DNA of 49,701 nucleotides. Origin: JBCAXA01 sp039183535. GTDB taxonomy: Bacteria; Pseudomonadota; Gammaproteobacteria; Steroidobacterales; Woeseiaceae. Below, piece after piece: positions 32,799 through 41,396 of this stretch. The first letter of the stretch is position 1, and each line of letters begins with the position of its first letter. A program made the translations under genes and the position numbers. Under the pieces are notes generated by a model. It did not search any database, was not told the origin of the DNA, and saw only the letters and a program-made list of their open reading frames with translations. Where the stretch lies: NCBI GenBank assembly GCA_039183535.1, contig JBCDBO010000022.1, positions 1-49,701 on the forward strand, given 5' to 3'.

Positions 32799-33503
32799 TC
32801 ACCGCCGCCGTTCGTCCCACAATGCGCTCAATACGCCGCGCAAGATATTTACGTCGTTTTGATCCGGCAAGGCGCGCGCGAATAATCGGCGCAGCCTTTG
32901 CATTAGATGGCGTGGATTGTCGGGATCAAGAAACTCACTCTCAAGCAGCACGCGTTCGAGATGCCCGTAAAAATTCTCGAGTTCCTCCTGCGTCGCCAGC
33001 GGTGCCTCCGGATCGGCGGGTGGCGCCGTATCGAGACTTGCAAGTCGCAACTCGTAAGCGACCACTTGCACGGCCATCGCGAGATTCAAGGATGGAAAAT
33101 CCGGCGCCGACGGAATAAAGACCAGCCGTTGGCAGCGCGCGATATGCTCATTGGTTAAGCCGGACGTTTCGGGGCCGAAGACGATTGCCGCGCGACCGGC
33201 ATGCTGCGCAACGTCGGCGGCAGCCTCGCGCGGCGCCAGCTCTGGCCACCGAATCGTCCGTTGCCGGGCACTCGCCGCATAAGCGAGCGTACAGTCGGCC
33301 AAAGCCGCATCGAGCGAATCGACCACCCGAGCGCGCGCTAAAACATCATCGGCGCCCGATGCACGCGCGGTCGCATCGGCGTGCGGAAACAGGGCCGGAC
33401 GGACCAACGTCAAATCGGTGAGCCCCATGTTTTTTATCGCGCGCGCGACGGCGCCGATATTGCCGGGGTGGGATGTCTCGACAAGGACTATTCGTGTGTT
33501 CAT
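32799..33503 (-). CDS. trmJ: tRNA (cytidine/uridine-2'-O-)-methyltransferase TrmJ
   Basis: SPOUT-class enzyme that methylates the ribose of position 32 in several tRNAs. 234 residues from ATG 33503, fixed by the conserved MNTRIVLVETSHPGNIGAVA; the longer frame to 33800 lies antisense within suhB. The knot motifs VFGPETSGLTNEH and IPSAPDFPSLNLAMAVQVVAYE are complete. Divergent from suhB and upstream of iscS, as in enterics. Confidence 0.96.
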   Translation of the reverse strand: MNTRIVLVETSHPGNIGAVARAIKNMGLTDLTLVRPALFPHADATARASGADDVLARARVVDSLDAALADCTLAYAASARQRTIRWPELAPREAAADVAQHAGRAAIVFGPETSGLTNEHIARCQRLVFIPSAPDFPSLNLAMAVQVVAYELRLASLDTAPPADPEAPLATQEELENFYGHLERVLLESEFLDPDNPRHLMQRLRRLFARALPDQNDVNILRGVLSALWDERRR

Positions 33504-33636
33504 GGCCGCGCTACGGGAAGACTTGCCGGCGAGTGTAGCGCGTCGCGAGCGCGATCGAGTGCTAGGACAGCTGGCGCGGCGCGATCTGCTATCCTTGCGC
33601 GCGCCGCGATTGGCGGCGCTCCGGTCGGATCGATCC
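33504..33636. other. Divergent trmJ/suhB intergenic region
   Basis: 133 nt. On the minus strand, TACACT (33537-33532) is a possible trmJ -10 with a leader of about 20-25 nt. On the plus strand, TATCCT (33590-33595) is a possible suhB -10. No good -35 accompanies either. No IscR-like site was recognised. Confidence 0.25.
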
Positions 33637-34419
33637 ATGCATCCCCTCGTTAACATCGCCGTCGGCGCGGCGCGCCAAGCGGGCAGCTTGCTGCTGCGCA
33701 GCCAAAAGCGCGTCGACACGTTAAAAGTCCACAGCAAGGGTCGGAATGACTGGGTTACCGAGGCCGACATTGCGGCCGAGCAAGTCATCATTGAGCACAT
33801 CCATAAGCACTACCCGGACCACGCGATCCTCGGTGAAGAAAGCGGTGCGCTCGGCGAATCCGACCATGTGTGGATCATCGATCCGCTCGATGGGACAACG
33901 AATTTTATACACGGCTTTCCAGTGTTCGCCGTTTCGATTGGCATTCAAGTCAAAGGGCGACTTGAGCACGGTGTCGTCTACGACCCGATGCGCGATGAAA
34001 TATTTTCCGCCTCGCGCGGTGAAGGCGCACAACTCGATGGGCGGCGGATCCGCGTCAGCGGCGCGCGCAAACTGGACGAAGCGTTAGTTGGCACGGGATT
34101 CCCGTACCGAGAAGACCAAGATGGCGACGATCGCTACGTACGCCAGTTGCAACGCGTACTGACGCGCACCGCTGGCGTGCGCCGCCCTGGCGCCGCTGCG
34201 CTTGACCTCGCTTACGTGGCAGCTGGCCGGCTCGATGGGTTCTGGGAGTATCACCTCAAACCGTGGGACATTGCCGCAGGCGCCGTACTGATTCGAGAAG
34301 CCGGAGGAATCGTCACGGCTATTGATGGTGGCGATGATTTTTTGGAACCCGGCCATGTCCTCGCAGCATCGGCCAAGTTGTACCCCGACTTGCTGAGACT
34401 GCTAGCGCAACCGCGCTAG
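33637..34419 (+). CDS. suhB: Inositol-1-monophosphatase family protein SuhB
   Basis: Mg-dependent phosphatase; in E. coli SuhB also acts in rRNA transcription antitermination. 260 residues from ATG 33637, since homology starts at MHPLVNIAVGAARQAG. Metal site: GEESG (E67) and DPLDGTTNF (D82, D85). The C-terminal motif WDIAAGAVLIREAGG is intact. Divergent from trmJ and convergent with secF, with 7 nt between stops. Confidence 0.96.
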   Translation: MHPLVNIAVGAARQAGSLLLRSQKRVDTLKVHSKGRNDWVTEADIAAEQVIIEHIHKHYPDHAILGEESGALGESDHVWIIDPLDGTTNFIHGFPVFAVSIGIQVKGRLEHGVVYDPMRDEIFSASRGEGAQLDGRRIRVSGARKLDEALVGTGFPYREDQDGDDRYVRQLQRVLTRTAGVRRPGAAALDLAYVAAGRLDGFWEYHLKPWDIAAGAVLIREAGGIVTAIDGGDDFLEPGHVLAASAKLYPDLLRLLAQPR

Positions 34420-34426
34420 AGCCACA

Positions 34427-35374
34427 TTACGGCATATCGTCGATTTCGTCGGCCGGAATTTCCGGTGGCATCAGATCCTTCGCGCTAACGCCGAGTGCCA
34501 ACGCCGTCGCACTGGCGACATAAATCGACGAATACGTCCCGACGATGATGCCGACGATCAACGCGATCGAGAATGGCTGAATCGCTTCGCCGCCGAGGAA
34601 GAACAACGCCAGCAGCACGACCAGCGTTGTGACGCCGGTAATGATTGTGCGCGCCAACATCTGGTTGATCGAGATGTTCATCACCTCTTCCGGCTCTTTG
34701 CCACGCAGCGTCAAAAAGTTTTCGCGAATCCGGTCAAAGACGACGACCGTGTCGTTCAGCGAGTAACCGATTACGGCCAACAAAGCGGCCAGCACGGTCA
34801 AATCGAACTGAATTTGCGTGATCGAAAAAAAGCCGATCGTTACGATGACATCGTGGGCGAGCGCCGCTACGGCACCCGCCGCAAATCGCCATTGGAAGCG
34901 GAACATCACGTAAACGAAAATCATCAATAACGTGAAGATCGTTGCCAGACCGCCCGCCTCCGTGAGCTCGCGACCGACCTGCGGTCCCACGAAGTCGACG
35001 CGACGCAAATCGACGGCCGTGCCATCGGCGGACAAGATGGTGAGCAAACGCTGCCGCAGCTCGGTGCCGTTGGCGGACTCCTCGGGCGGCAGTCGAACCA
35101 GCACCCGATCCGCCGAACCGAAGTTCTGTACGATCGCGTCGGGATAGCCACCGCCCGTCAATTGGGTACGAATCGCATCCAGATCGGCCGCCGCCGGGTA
35201 GGCGACTTCAAGTTCGATACCGCCGCTAAAGTCGATCCCGAGCGCCAAGCGTTGCGACGGTATCGCCAAGGCAACGATCGACGCGATAATGGCGAGGACC
35301 GACACGGCAACAGCCAACCGGCGCCGGCTGGCACCGAGAAAATTGAACGCTGGAACGCGGCTCAGAATGCGCAT
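34427..35374 (-). CDS. secF: Protein translocase subunit SecF
   Basis: Inner-membrane RND-type subunit that with SecD uses the proton gradient to finish protein export. 315 residues. Six transmembrane helices; the first periplasmic domain begins after LGIDFSGGIELEV. The conserved GYSLNDTVVVFDRIRENF lies between helices 4 and 5. It begins 3 nt after secD. Confidence 0.97.
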   Translation of the reverse strand: MRILSRVPAFNFLGASRRRLAVAVSVLAIIASIVALAIPSQRLALGIDFSGGIELEVAYPAAADLDAIRTQLTGGGYPDAIVQNFGSADRVLVRLPPEESANGTELRQRLLTILSADGTAVDLRRVDFVGPQVGRELTEAGGLATIFTLLMIFVYVMFRFQWRFAAGAVAALAHDVIVTIGFFSITQIQFDLTVLAALLAVIGYSLNDTVVVFDRIRENFLTLRGKEPEEVMNISINQMLARTIITGVTTLVVLLALFFLGGEAIQPFSIALIVGIIVGTYSSIYVASATALALGVSAKDLMPPEIPADEIDDMP

Positions 35375-35377
35375 CGG

Positions 35378-37189
35378 CTAGACCGGCAAGTCTTTCAATT
35401 GGCGACCGCCGTACAGCGCGTTGACCAGCGCACGGGTACCGACGATCGCAGTAAACATCGACGTGACGATGCCGAGCATCAATGTAATCGCAAAGCCACG
35501 AATTGGCCCGGTGCCGAATGCGAACAGCATCAGTGCGGCGATCAACGTCGTGATGTTGGCGTCGGCGATGGACGAAAAAGCTTTCTCGTAACCGGCATTA
35601 ATCGCCACTTGGACGCTGGAGCCATCACGCAGCTCCTCGCGTATTCGCTCGAAGATCAGCACGTTCGCATCAACCGCCATGCCGACCGTTAAGACGATGC
35701 CGGCGATACCCGGCAAGGTCAGCGATGCCTGTAGCAGCGATAATAACGCGACGATCAACACGAGGTTGGTCAGCAGCGCGAGCGAGGCGAAAACCCCGAA
35801 CACACGGTAGTAAACGATCATGAAAACGATAACGGCGAGGAAGCCGATCTGCACGGCGCTAAAGCCCCGGTCGATGTTCTCTTGCCCGAGCGTCGGGCCG
35901 ATCGTTCGCTCTTCGACTTTGAAGATGGGCGCCGCAAGCGCGCCGGCACGGAGTAGCAAGGCCAGATCGCGTGCTTCGACGGGCGTCAAGCCAGTCGTTT
36001 CGAAGTTCGTACTGAACACACCGCGAATCGTCGCGTCGCTTATGATCTCGTGGCTCTTGACCGACCTGAACGTGCGTTCGCCATCAACCACGACTTCTTC
36101 GCGATCGGTCGTGATAAATAGCACCGCCATCCGGCGCCCGACGTTCTCCTGCGTGAATTCAAGCATCCGTTTCCCGCCAACGGCATCGAGTCGGACACTT
36201 ACGGCCGGTTGGCCTTGCGAGAACGTTGACTGCGCGTCGATGATTTGATCGCCGGACGCGATGACGTCCGACTTAATTCGCACGCTGCGACCATCACGTG
36301 TTGGATAGGCCCGCGCGCCCGGCGTATTCCCTTGCTCATCGACGGCGTGGTACTCAAGCGTCGCGGTGCTATTGAGGATGCGATCGGCCTCTGCGGGATC
36401 TTGCACACCCGGCAGTTGCACGACGATCCGTGCCCGACCCTGCTGTTGCACCAGCGGCTCCGAGACGCCGAGCTCGTTAATGCGGTTGCGCAGCGTAATG
36501 ATGTTCTGATCGATCGCGAAGGTTTCGCGCTCGGCGACCTGCGCCTCGGTCATCCGCACCAGCAAGCTGGCACCATCCGGACCGTCGGCAATGTCGAGAT
36601 CGGTATCGATTCGGCGAATGAGCGGCCGTGCCTCGACCAGCGCTTCGGGCGACTGGACGCGCACACGGATTATCGTGCCATCCAACGACACGCGGCGCCG
36701 AATACCGGCGTCGCTGAGTGTCTCTTGAAACGCTTGCACGTACTGTTCGAGGCGCGTTTGCACAGCGGCCTCAAGATCTACCTCAAACAAGAAATACACG
36801 CCGCCGCGCAAATCCAAACCGAGACTCATCGGCTGTAGGCCGAGATCGCGCAGCCACGCGGGGCTATTCGATGCTTGCCGATACGTGATCGTGTACGTTG
36901 AGTTATCCAGCGTTTCGTTCAGCGCTGTCCGCGCAGCGAGCTGCTTATCGACGCTGCCGTAGTACAGCAAGCCACGGCCGCCGTCGACGCGCGCCTCGGT
37001 CGGCGCGAGACCCGCCGCCGTTAGCGTCGCCTGCCAACCGTTGACGGCCTCGACCGAGACGTCCGCACCTTCGGCTAAAGAAATCTCAAGTGCCGGACTG
37101 GTGCCGAAGTAATTCGGTAAGGCCAGCAGCAGCCCCACCGCGACGACGGCGGCGACGAGCGCGTTGATAGGCCAAGAGTAGCGGTTCAT
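35378..37189 (-). CDS. secD: Protein translocase subunit SecD
   Basis: Partner of SecF, 603 residues (E. coli 615). TM1 near 8-28; the large periplasmic P1 domain contains LGLDLRGGVYFLFEVD. Helices 2-6 cluster after about residue 435, with GMAVDANVLIFERIREEL and AITLMLGIVTSMFTA. It lies between yajC and secF in the standard order. Confidence 0.98.
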   Translation of the reverse strand: MNRYSWPINALVAAVVAVGLLLALPNYFGTSPALEISLAEGADVSVEAVNGWQATLTAAGLAPTEARVDGGRGLLYYGSVDKQLAARTALNETLDNSTYTITYRQASNSPAWLRDLGLQPMSLGLDLRGGVYFLFEVDLEAAVQTRLEQYVQAFQETLSDAGIRRRVSLDGTIIRVRVQSPEALVEARPLIRRIDTDLDIADGPDGASLLVRMTEAQVAERETFAIDQNIITLRNRINELGVSEPLVQQQGRARIVVQLPGVQDPAEADRILNSTATLEYHAVDEQGNTPGARAYPTRDGRSVRIKSDVIASGDQIIDAQSTFSQGQPAVSVRLDAVGGKRMLEFTQENVGRRMAVLFITTDREEVVVDGERTFRSVKSHEIISDATIRGVFSTNFETTGLTPVEARDLALLLRAGALAAPIFKVEERTIGPTLGQENIDRGFSAVQIGFLAVIVFMIVYYRVFGVFASLALLTNLVLIVALLSLLQASLTLPGIAGIVLTVGMAVDANVLIFERIREELRDGSSVQVAINAGYEKAFSSIADANITTLIAALMLFAFGTGPIRGFAITLMLGIVTSMFTAIVGTRALVNALYGGRQLKDLPV

Positions 37190-37209
37190 TGCGGACGGTG
37201 GCTAAACGG

Positions 37210-37539
37210 TTACGCGGCGTCGACCGTGCCTTTTGGCAGCACGGCGCTGATCGTCTGGCGTTGCACTTTCACCTCAACGCCGTCAGCAATCTCAACGACG
37301 ACGAACTGCTCGCTCATCGACGCGATCCGACCGACGATGCCACCAGCCGTCATAACCTCATCGCCGCGGTTCAACTCCGCCACCAATTGCTGATGCTGCT
37401 TCTGCCGTTTTTGCTGTGGCCGAATCAGTAAGAAATAGAACACGACGAACAGCAGCGCCATCATCAAAAAGAACTGCAGCGGGCTCTGTTGGCCGGCGGC
37501 TTCCGTTTGCGCGTGCGCGGTAGAGATGAAAAAGTCCAT
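37210..37539 (-). CDS. yajC: Preprotein translocase accessory subunit YajC
   Basis: Small inner-membrane protein of the SecDF-YajC complex. 109 residues. One transmembrane helix (about 25-43, FFLMMALLFVVFYFLLIRP), then the basic QQKRQKQHQ and the soluble domain with GDEVMTAGGIVGRI. It starts with ATG 37539 and precedes secD by 20 nt. Confidence 0.96.
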   Translation of the reverse strand: MDFFISTAHAQTEAAGQQSPLQFFLMMALLFVVFYFLLIRPQQKRQKQHQQLVAELNRGDEVMTAGGIVGRIASMSEQFVVVEIADGVEVKVQRQTISAVLPKGTVDAA

Positions 37540-37575
37540 GGATATCAGGGATCTGGAAGGTGATCGGGAAGCAAA

Positions 37576-37597
37576 GCGGCCGGGTTCAACCGGCCGC
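37576..37597 (-). terminator. GC-rich hairpin between tgt and yajC (possible weak terminator or attenuator)
   Basis: GCGGCCGG-6 nt-CCGGCCGC forms a perfect 8-bp stem. On the minus strand it is followed by TTTGCTT, a poor uridine tract. It could reduce read-through from tgt into yajC-secD-secF. Confidence 0.35.
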
Positions 37598-37619
37598 GCC
37601 GGACATTATGCCACAGACC

Positions 37620-38741
37620 TTAGAGCTTGGTGTCCATCGCCACGATTTCAAGGACCAATGCGTCGAGTGTGCCAGCGTCGATGGCGGCTCTGAGGCGGGC
37701 CATGATCCGCTGATAGAAGGCGATGTTGTGCAGCGTCGCCAACATACTGAACTGAATCTCGCCGCAGCGCTCAAGATGGCGCAGGTAAGCACGACTGTAG
37801 TGCCGGCACGTGTAGCAGTCGCAGTCAGGGTCGATGGGCGCCTCATCCTTTGCGAATCGCGCATTGCGGATTTTGAGCGTACCGGCCGACGTAAAGAGGT
37901 AACCGTTGCGCGCGTGCCGCGTCGGGATAACGCAATCGAACATATCGATGCCGCGTTGCACGGCCTTGGCGATATCGCCGGGCGTACCGACCCCCATCAG
38001 GTAACGCGGCTGCTCAGCAGCGATGCGCGGCACGGTATGGTCGAGTATCCGCAGTCGGTCCGCCTCCGGTTCACCAACCGCCAACCCGCCAACCGCCATG
38101 CCATCGAACCCGAGATCGTTTAGCGCCGCTAACGATTCGTCGCGGAGCGCCTCGTACATGCCGCCTTGGATAATGCCGAACTGCGCTTCACCGCGCGGCG
38201 CAACGTCCCGGCGATACCGGTGAAACTCATCGCGACACATGGCCGCCCAGGCCAATGAGCGGCGCATCGAGTCACGCGCTTCACGCTCGGTCGCCGGGTA
38301 CGGCGTGCACTCATCGAAAATCATCTGGATATCGGAATTTAGCGCAAGCTGAACTTGCGTCGCCTCGACCGGCCCGAGAAAGACCGTGTCGCCGTTAACC
38401 GGGGACTGGAACGTCACGCCAGCGGGCGTAATTTTATTGAGCGCAGCCAGACTAAATACTTGGAAACCGCCCGAGTCGGTCAGAATCGGCTTCGACCAAT
38501 TCATAAACTCGTGCAAGCCACCGTGTGCACTGACGATGTCCGTGCCAGGTCGCAGCATCAGGTGAAACGTATTGCCGAGAATGATCTCGGCGCCGAGCCC
38601 AGCGACCTCCTCTGGGAACATGGCTTTCACAGACCCGTAGGTGCCGACCGGCATAAACGTCGGCGTTTCGATCGTGCCGCGCGCGAGGGTCAGACGCCCA
38701 CGTCGAGCCGCGCCGTCAGTCGCGTGAACGGCGAACTTCAT
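37620..38741 (-). CDS. tgt: Queuine tRNA-ribosyltransferase (TGT)
   Basis: Exchanges guanine-34 for preQ1 in tRNAs with GUN anticodons. 373 residues. D89 in LTDSGGFQVFS is the proton acceptor and D269 in FDCVIPTRHARNG the nucleophile. Zinc ligands C307, C309 and C312 lie in DCDCYTCRHY, with the downstream His in ATLHN. The ATG overlaps the queA stop by 4 nt. Confidence 0.98.
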   Translation of the reverse strand: MKFAVHATDGAARRGRLTLARGTIETPTFMPVGTYGSVKAMFPEEVAGLGAEIILGNTFHLMLRPGTDIVSAHGGLHEFMNWSKPILTDSGGFQVFSLAALNKITPAGVTFQSPVNGDTVFLGPVEATQVQLALNSDIQMIFDECTPYPATEREARDSMRRSLAWAAMCRDEFHRYRRDVAPRGEAQFGIIQGGMYEALRDESLAALNDLGFDGMAVGGLAVGEPEADRLRILDHTVPRIAAEQPRYLMGVGTPGDIAKAVQRGIDMFDCVIPTRHARNGYLFTSAGTLKIRNARFAKDEAPIDPDCDCYTCRHYSRAYLRHLERCGEIQFSMLATLHNIAFYQRIMARLRAAIDAGTLDALVLEIVAMDTKL

Positions 38742-39775
38742 GTGGCTCTAGCGGCATCGGCCGCGAATAGTAACGAGCAATCGCCGTAGCTAAAGAACCG
38801 ATACTCGGACGCCACCGCATGGCGGTACGCATCGAGCATCGTCTGTCGGCCGCAAAACGCGGCGACCAGCATCAGCAGCGACGAGCGCGGTAAATGAAAG
38901 TTGGTCAACATCGCGTCGATGACCCGAAAGCGGTAGCCCGGGCGGATGAACAGCTCGGTCTCACCGTCGAACGGCTGCACCGCACCATCGCGCCAGGCGG
39001 CCTCGAGCGAGCGCACTGTCGTTGTCCCGATCGCGACTACCCGTCCGCCGCGTTGCCGTGCCGCGTTGATGGCGCTCGCCGCCGCCGAGTCGACGATGAC
39101 GCGCTCGGCATGTAGCCGGCCGCTCGTGAGTTGCTCGGGCCGAAGGTTTTGGAACGTACCGGCCCCAACGTGCAGCGTGATCCGGGCGGTGGCTATGTCG
39201 TTCGCCGCAAGCGCCGTGAGCATTTGCGCATCGAAATGCAAACCGGCCGTCGGTGCAGCGACGGCGCCGTCGTTGGCCGCGTAGACGGTCTGGTAACGCT
39301 CCCGATCGGCCGGTTCGACCGCCCGACCCAAGTACGGTGGCAACGGCATCTCACCGATAGCGGCAAGCGCATCGCTCACAGGATCGGTGAAGCGCAACTC
39401 GAAATACTCACCGCGGCGACCGAGTACGGTTACCAGAGCACCGTTATCCAGAATAATCTCGGTGCCGCCCGGCGGCGATTTACTCGCTTTGACATGGGCG
39501 AGCGCTGCGCGCTCGCCTAGAACGCGCTCCAGCAGGATTTCGACCTGTCCGCCGCTAGCCTTACGACCACGCAATCGTGCTGGAATAACCCGAGTGTCAT
39601 TGAAGACAACAAGATCGCCGGCCGACAGCAGCGCGGGTAGGTCGTTAAAGCGCCAATCATCGAGACGACCGTGCCGTGGATCAACCACCAACAACCGGCT
39701 CGCCGTGCGCTCGGCTAGCGGATAGCGCGCAATTAACGCATCGGGCAGCGTGTAGTCATAGTCGGCAAGATCCAT
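38738..39775 (-). CDS. queA: S-adenosylmethionine:tRNA ribosyltransferase-isomerase
   Basis: Adds the epoxycyclopentane precursor of queuosine onto preQ1-tRNA using SAM as ribosyl donor. 345 residues from ATG 39775 (MDLADYDYTLPDALIARYP, the usual N-terminus). A TTG at 39793 would add six residues, and neither start has a well-spaced ribosome binding site. Signature blocks are FNDTRVIPARL, APTAGLHF and TNFHLPRSSLLMLVAAF. Coupled to tgt. Confidence 0.97.
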   Translation of the reverse strand: MDLADYDYTLPDALIARYPLAERTASRLLVVDPRHGRLDDWRFNDLPALLSAGDLVVFNDTRVIPARLRGRKASGGQVEILLERVLGERAALAHVKASKSPPGGTEIILDNGALVTVLGRRGEYFELRFTDPVSDALAAIGEMPLPPYLGRAVEPADRERYQTVYAANDGAVAAPTAGLHFDAQMLTALAANDIATARITLHVGAGTFQNLRPEQLTSGRLHAERVIVDSAAASAINAARQRGGRVVAIGTTTVRSLEAAWRDGAVQPFDGETELFIRPGYRFRVIDAMLTNFHLPRSSLLMLVAAFCGRQTMLDAYRHAVASEYRFFSYGDCSLLFAADAARAT

Positions 39776-39812
39776 CGGCGCGCATGGTAGCAAACGCCCT
39801 TAAAGAACTCGC

Positions 39813-40847
39813 TTAACGGCCGCCACCCGCAGCCGCCGACGGAACGGTCACGACCAGCTCGCGACGCTTGCGGTCACGCATCAGCGCCAGGGTCATCGCC
39901 TCGCCAGCCTCGTAGCTCATCAAGATCCGCATGCCGTGCTCGACCGAGGTTGGTTCGCGGCCATCGATGGCAACGATCACGTCGCCCTCTTCGACATCGA
40001 TGCCAATGCCGCTCGGCATACCGACAACCAATAAGCCCGAATCCGTTGCGAAATAGCGTCCCAGTGCTGGCGTGACGGCAACCAGCTCAATACCGTCCCA
40101 CGGGTGCGGTGCCAATGACAAAAACGGGTCAAACGAGAACTCAAATGCTTGCGTGGCCACGGGACTCGCGTTGTGTACGACGAACGCGGACGCATTGGCC
40201 ATCTCGAGGCGCTGCCGTGGCGCGATATCAAAGGACAACGATTTGCCATTGCGCGCGATGTCGAGTCGCACGGCGGTATCTGGCGCCAATTCATCGAGCG
40301 CCTTCAGCAGACGCTTCTCCGCGGCGTTTGGCGATGGCGCAGCCAGTGACACCCCGTCAATGGCGGTGATCAGGTCGCCACTGAGAACGCCGGCTACATC
40401 GGCCGGCCAGCCTGGGGTAACGCCGCTGACGGTAACACCACGCACCGGCTCACCCGGGCGAGCGGCGGAGCCGGTGTTGATCCCAAGCACAGGTCGATCC
40501 GCGATCACCATCGCGGTGCGAATTCGCTCTTGAATCGACGGATCAAGCGATTCGGTCAATTCCGCTAGCGCCAACGAGTTGGTACTGAGTTCGCGGGCCA
40601 ATTCCGCAAGCTCCGCTTCGCGGCGGCGAATCTCTTCGCGTCGCGCCTGCCATTCGGTTTTGTACGCCTCCGCCTCGACGCGCTGGGCTTCCGCCTGCGC
40701 CCGCGCCTCAGCCTCGACGCGCCCGGCGTTGGCCAGCGCCTCAGCCTGGGCTTCGACAGCCGCTTCGGCCTCAGCCGATGCATGATGGTCGGCGTTAACG
40801 GCACTGGATAGCGCGAGTAGCGCCAGCGACAGAACGATTTTCGTCAT
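39813..40847 (-). CDS. Secreted double-PDZ protein with Ala/Glu-rich helical N-terminus
   Basis: 344 residues from ATG 40847, with AGGAG 8 nt upstream. The signal peptide (1-19) probably cleaves after VNA. Residues 20-100 are a charged Ala/Glu/Arg helix, likely a coiled coil (AEAEAAVEAQAEALANAG, EEIRRREAELAELARE). PDZ1 lies at about 118-210 (VTPGWPADVAGVLSGDLITAIDG) and PDZ2 at about 250-338 (GIGIDVEEGDVIVAIDG). No protease domain, catalytic Ser or metal site is present. It is the third gene of the sigma/anti-sigma cassette, 21 nt after the anti-sigma gene. A periplasmic sensor or adaptor that binds misfolded C-termini is inferred from context. Confidence 0.85.
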   Translation of the reverse strand: MTKIVLSLALLALSSAVNADHHASAEAEAAVEAQAEALANAGRVEAEARAQAEAQRVEAEAYKTEWQARREEIRRREAELAELARELSTNSLALAELTESLDPSIQERIRTAMVIADRPVLGINTGSAARPGEPVRGVTVSGVTPGWPADVAGVLSGDLITAIDGVSLAAPSPNAAEKRLLKALDELAPDTAVRLDIARNGKSLSFDIAPRQRLEMANASAFVVHNASPVATQAFEFSFDPFLSLAPHPWDGIELVAVTPALGRYFATDSGLLVVGMPSGIGIDVEEGDVIVAIDGREPTSVEHGMRILMSYEAGEAMTLALMRDRKRRELVVTVPSAAAGGGR

Positions 40848-40868
40848 CGTCGATACTCCTTTGATCAA

Positions 40869-41396
40869 TTAAAGATCGCTACGCGGCATACGCTGATAGC
40901 GCAGCGCAACCAACTCGCCCATCAGTTGCGATCGCTCCCCCCACAGCGCTGCCTGCACGGCGGGCTCAAGCTCGGTTTGACCGGACGACAACTGCCAATC
41001 GATCGCCGCGATCCGCTCGCGAACGGCTGTCTCGCGGCTGGCTGTGCCGACCGTAACGACGCGCCTTGGCTCAGGGGTGTAGCGCAACCACGTTTCAAGC
41101 AGCTGCGACTGGCGCATCAAAACGTCCAGTGTCTCGTCCGGCGGGTCCTCGGCGACCAATGGCCGAGTGTCCTCACGCGGTACAATCGCCACAGCCAGCG
41201 CCGCCACGACGGCAGCAGCGGCCAACCAATACCAGGGTTGCGACGAACGTCTGCTGCTGGGCGACGCAATGCCGAGGGCGTCGGCTCGCGCAACAATACG
41301 AGTCCACACCGCAGGATCGGCGCGCTCAGACGGCAACTGTTGGAGCGCGCGGCTTACGTCATCATCAGTCAAAACAAGCCACCACATTGTCATCAT
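40869..41396 (-). CDS. Putative membrane anti-sigma factor
   Basis: 175 residues. The N-terminal part (about 10-50, LTDDDVSRALQQLP) is cytoplasmic and helical, one transmembrane helix spans about 55-72 (WYWLAAAAVVAALAVAIV), and the rest is periplasmic and helical with a Glu/Arg-rich end. No named domain is recognised, and no zinc-binding HxxxCxxC motif is present. The call rests on topology and on position after the ECF sigma gene. The start is uncertain: ATG at 41396 (taken) overlaps the sigma gene by 32 nt; ATG 41387 or TTG 41372 are alternatives. Confidence 0.7.
   Translation of the reverse strand: MMTMWWLVLTDDDVSRALQQLPSERADPAVWTRIVARADALGIASPSSRRSSQPWYWLAAAAVVAALAVAIVPREDTRPLVAEDPPDETLDVLMRQSQLLETWLRYTPEPRRVVTVGTASRETAVRERIAAIDWQLSSGQTELEPAVQAALWGERSQLMGELVALRYQRMPRSDL

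Noticed and set aside
33504..33800. N-terminal extension of trmJ by 99 residues
   Set aside because: Homology begins at the ATG at 33503. The extension is antisense to suhB, is low in complexity (Arg/Ser) and crosses the promoter region.
36245..36838. A 197-codon plus-strand open frame inside secD
   Set aside because: Antisense shadow of a conserved gene; the translation has no domain and no ribosome binding site. The same applies to 5189-5830 (inside the deacetylase gene) and 37560-38123 (inside tgt).
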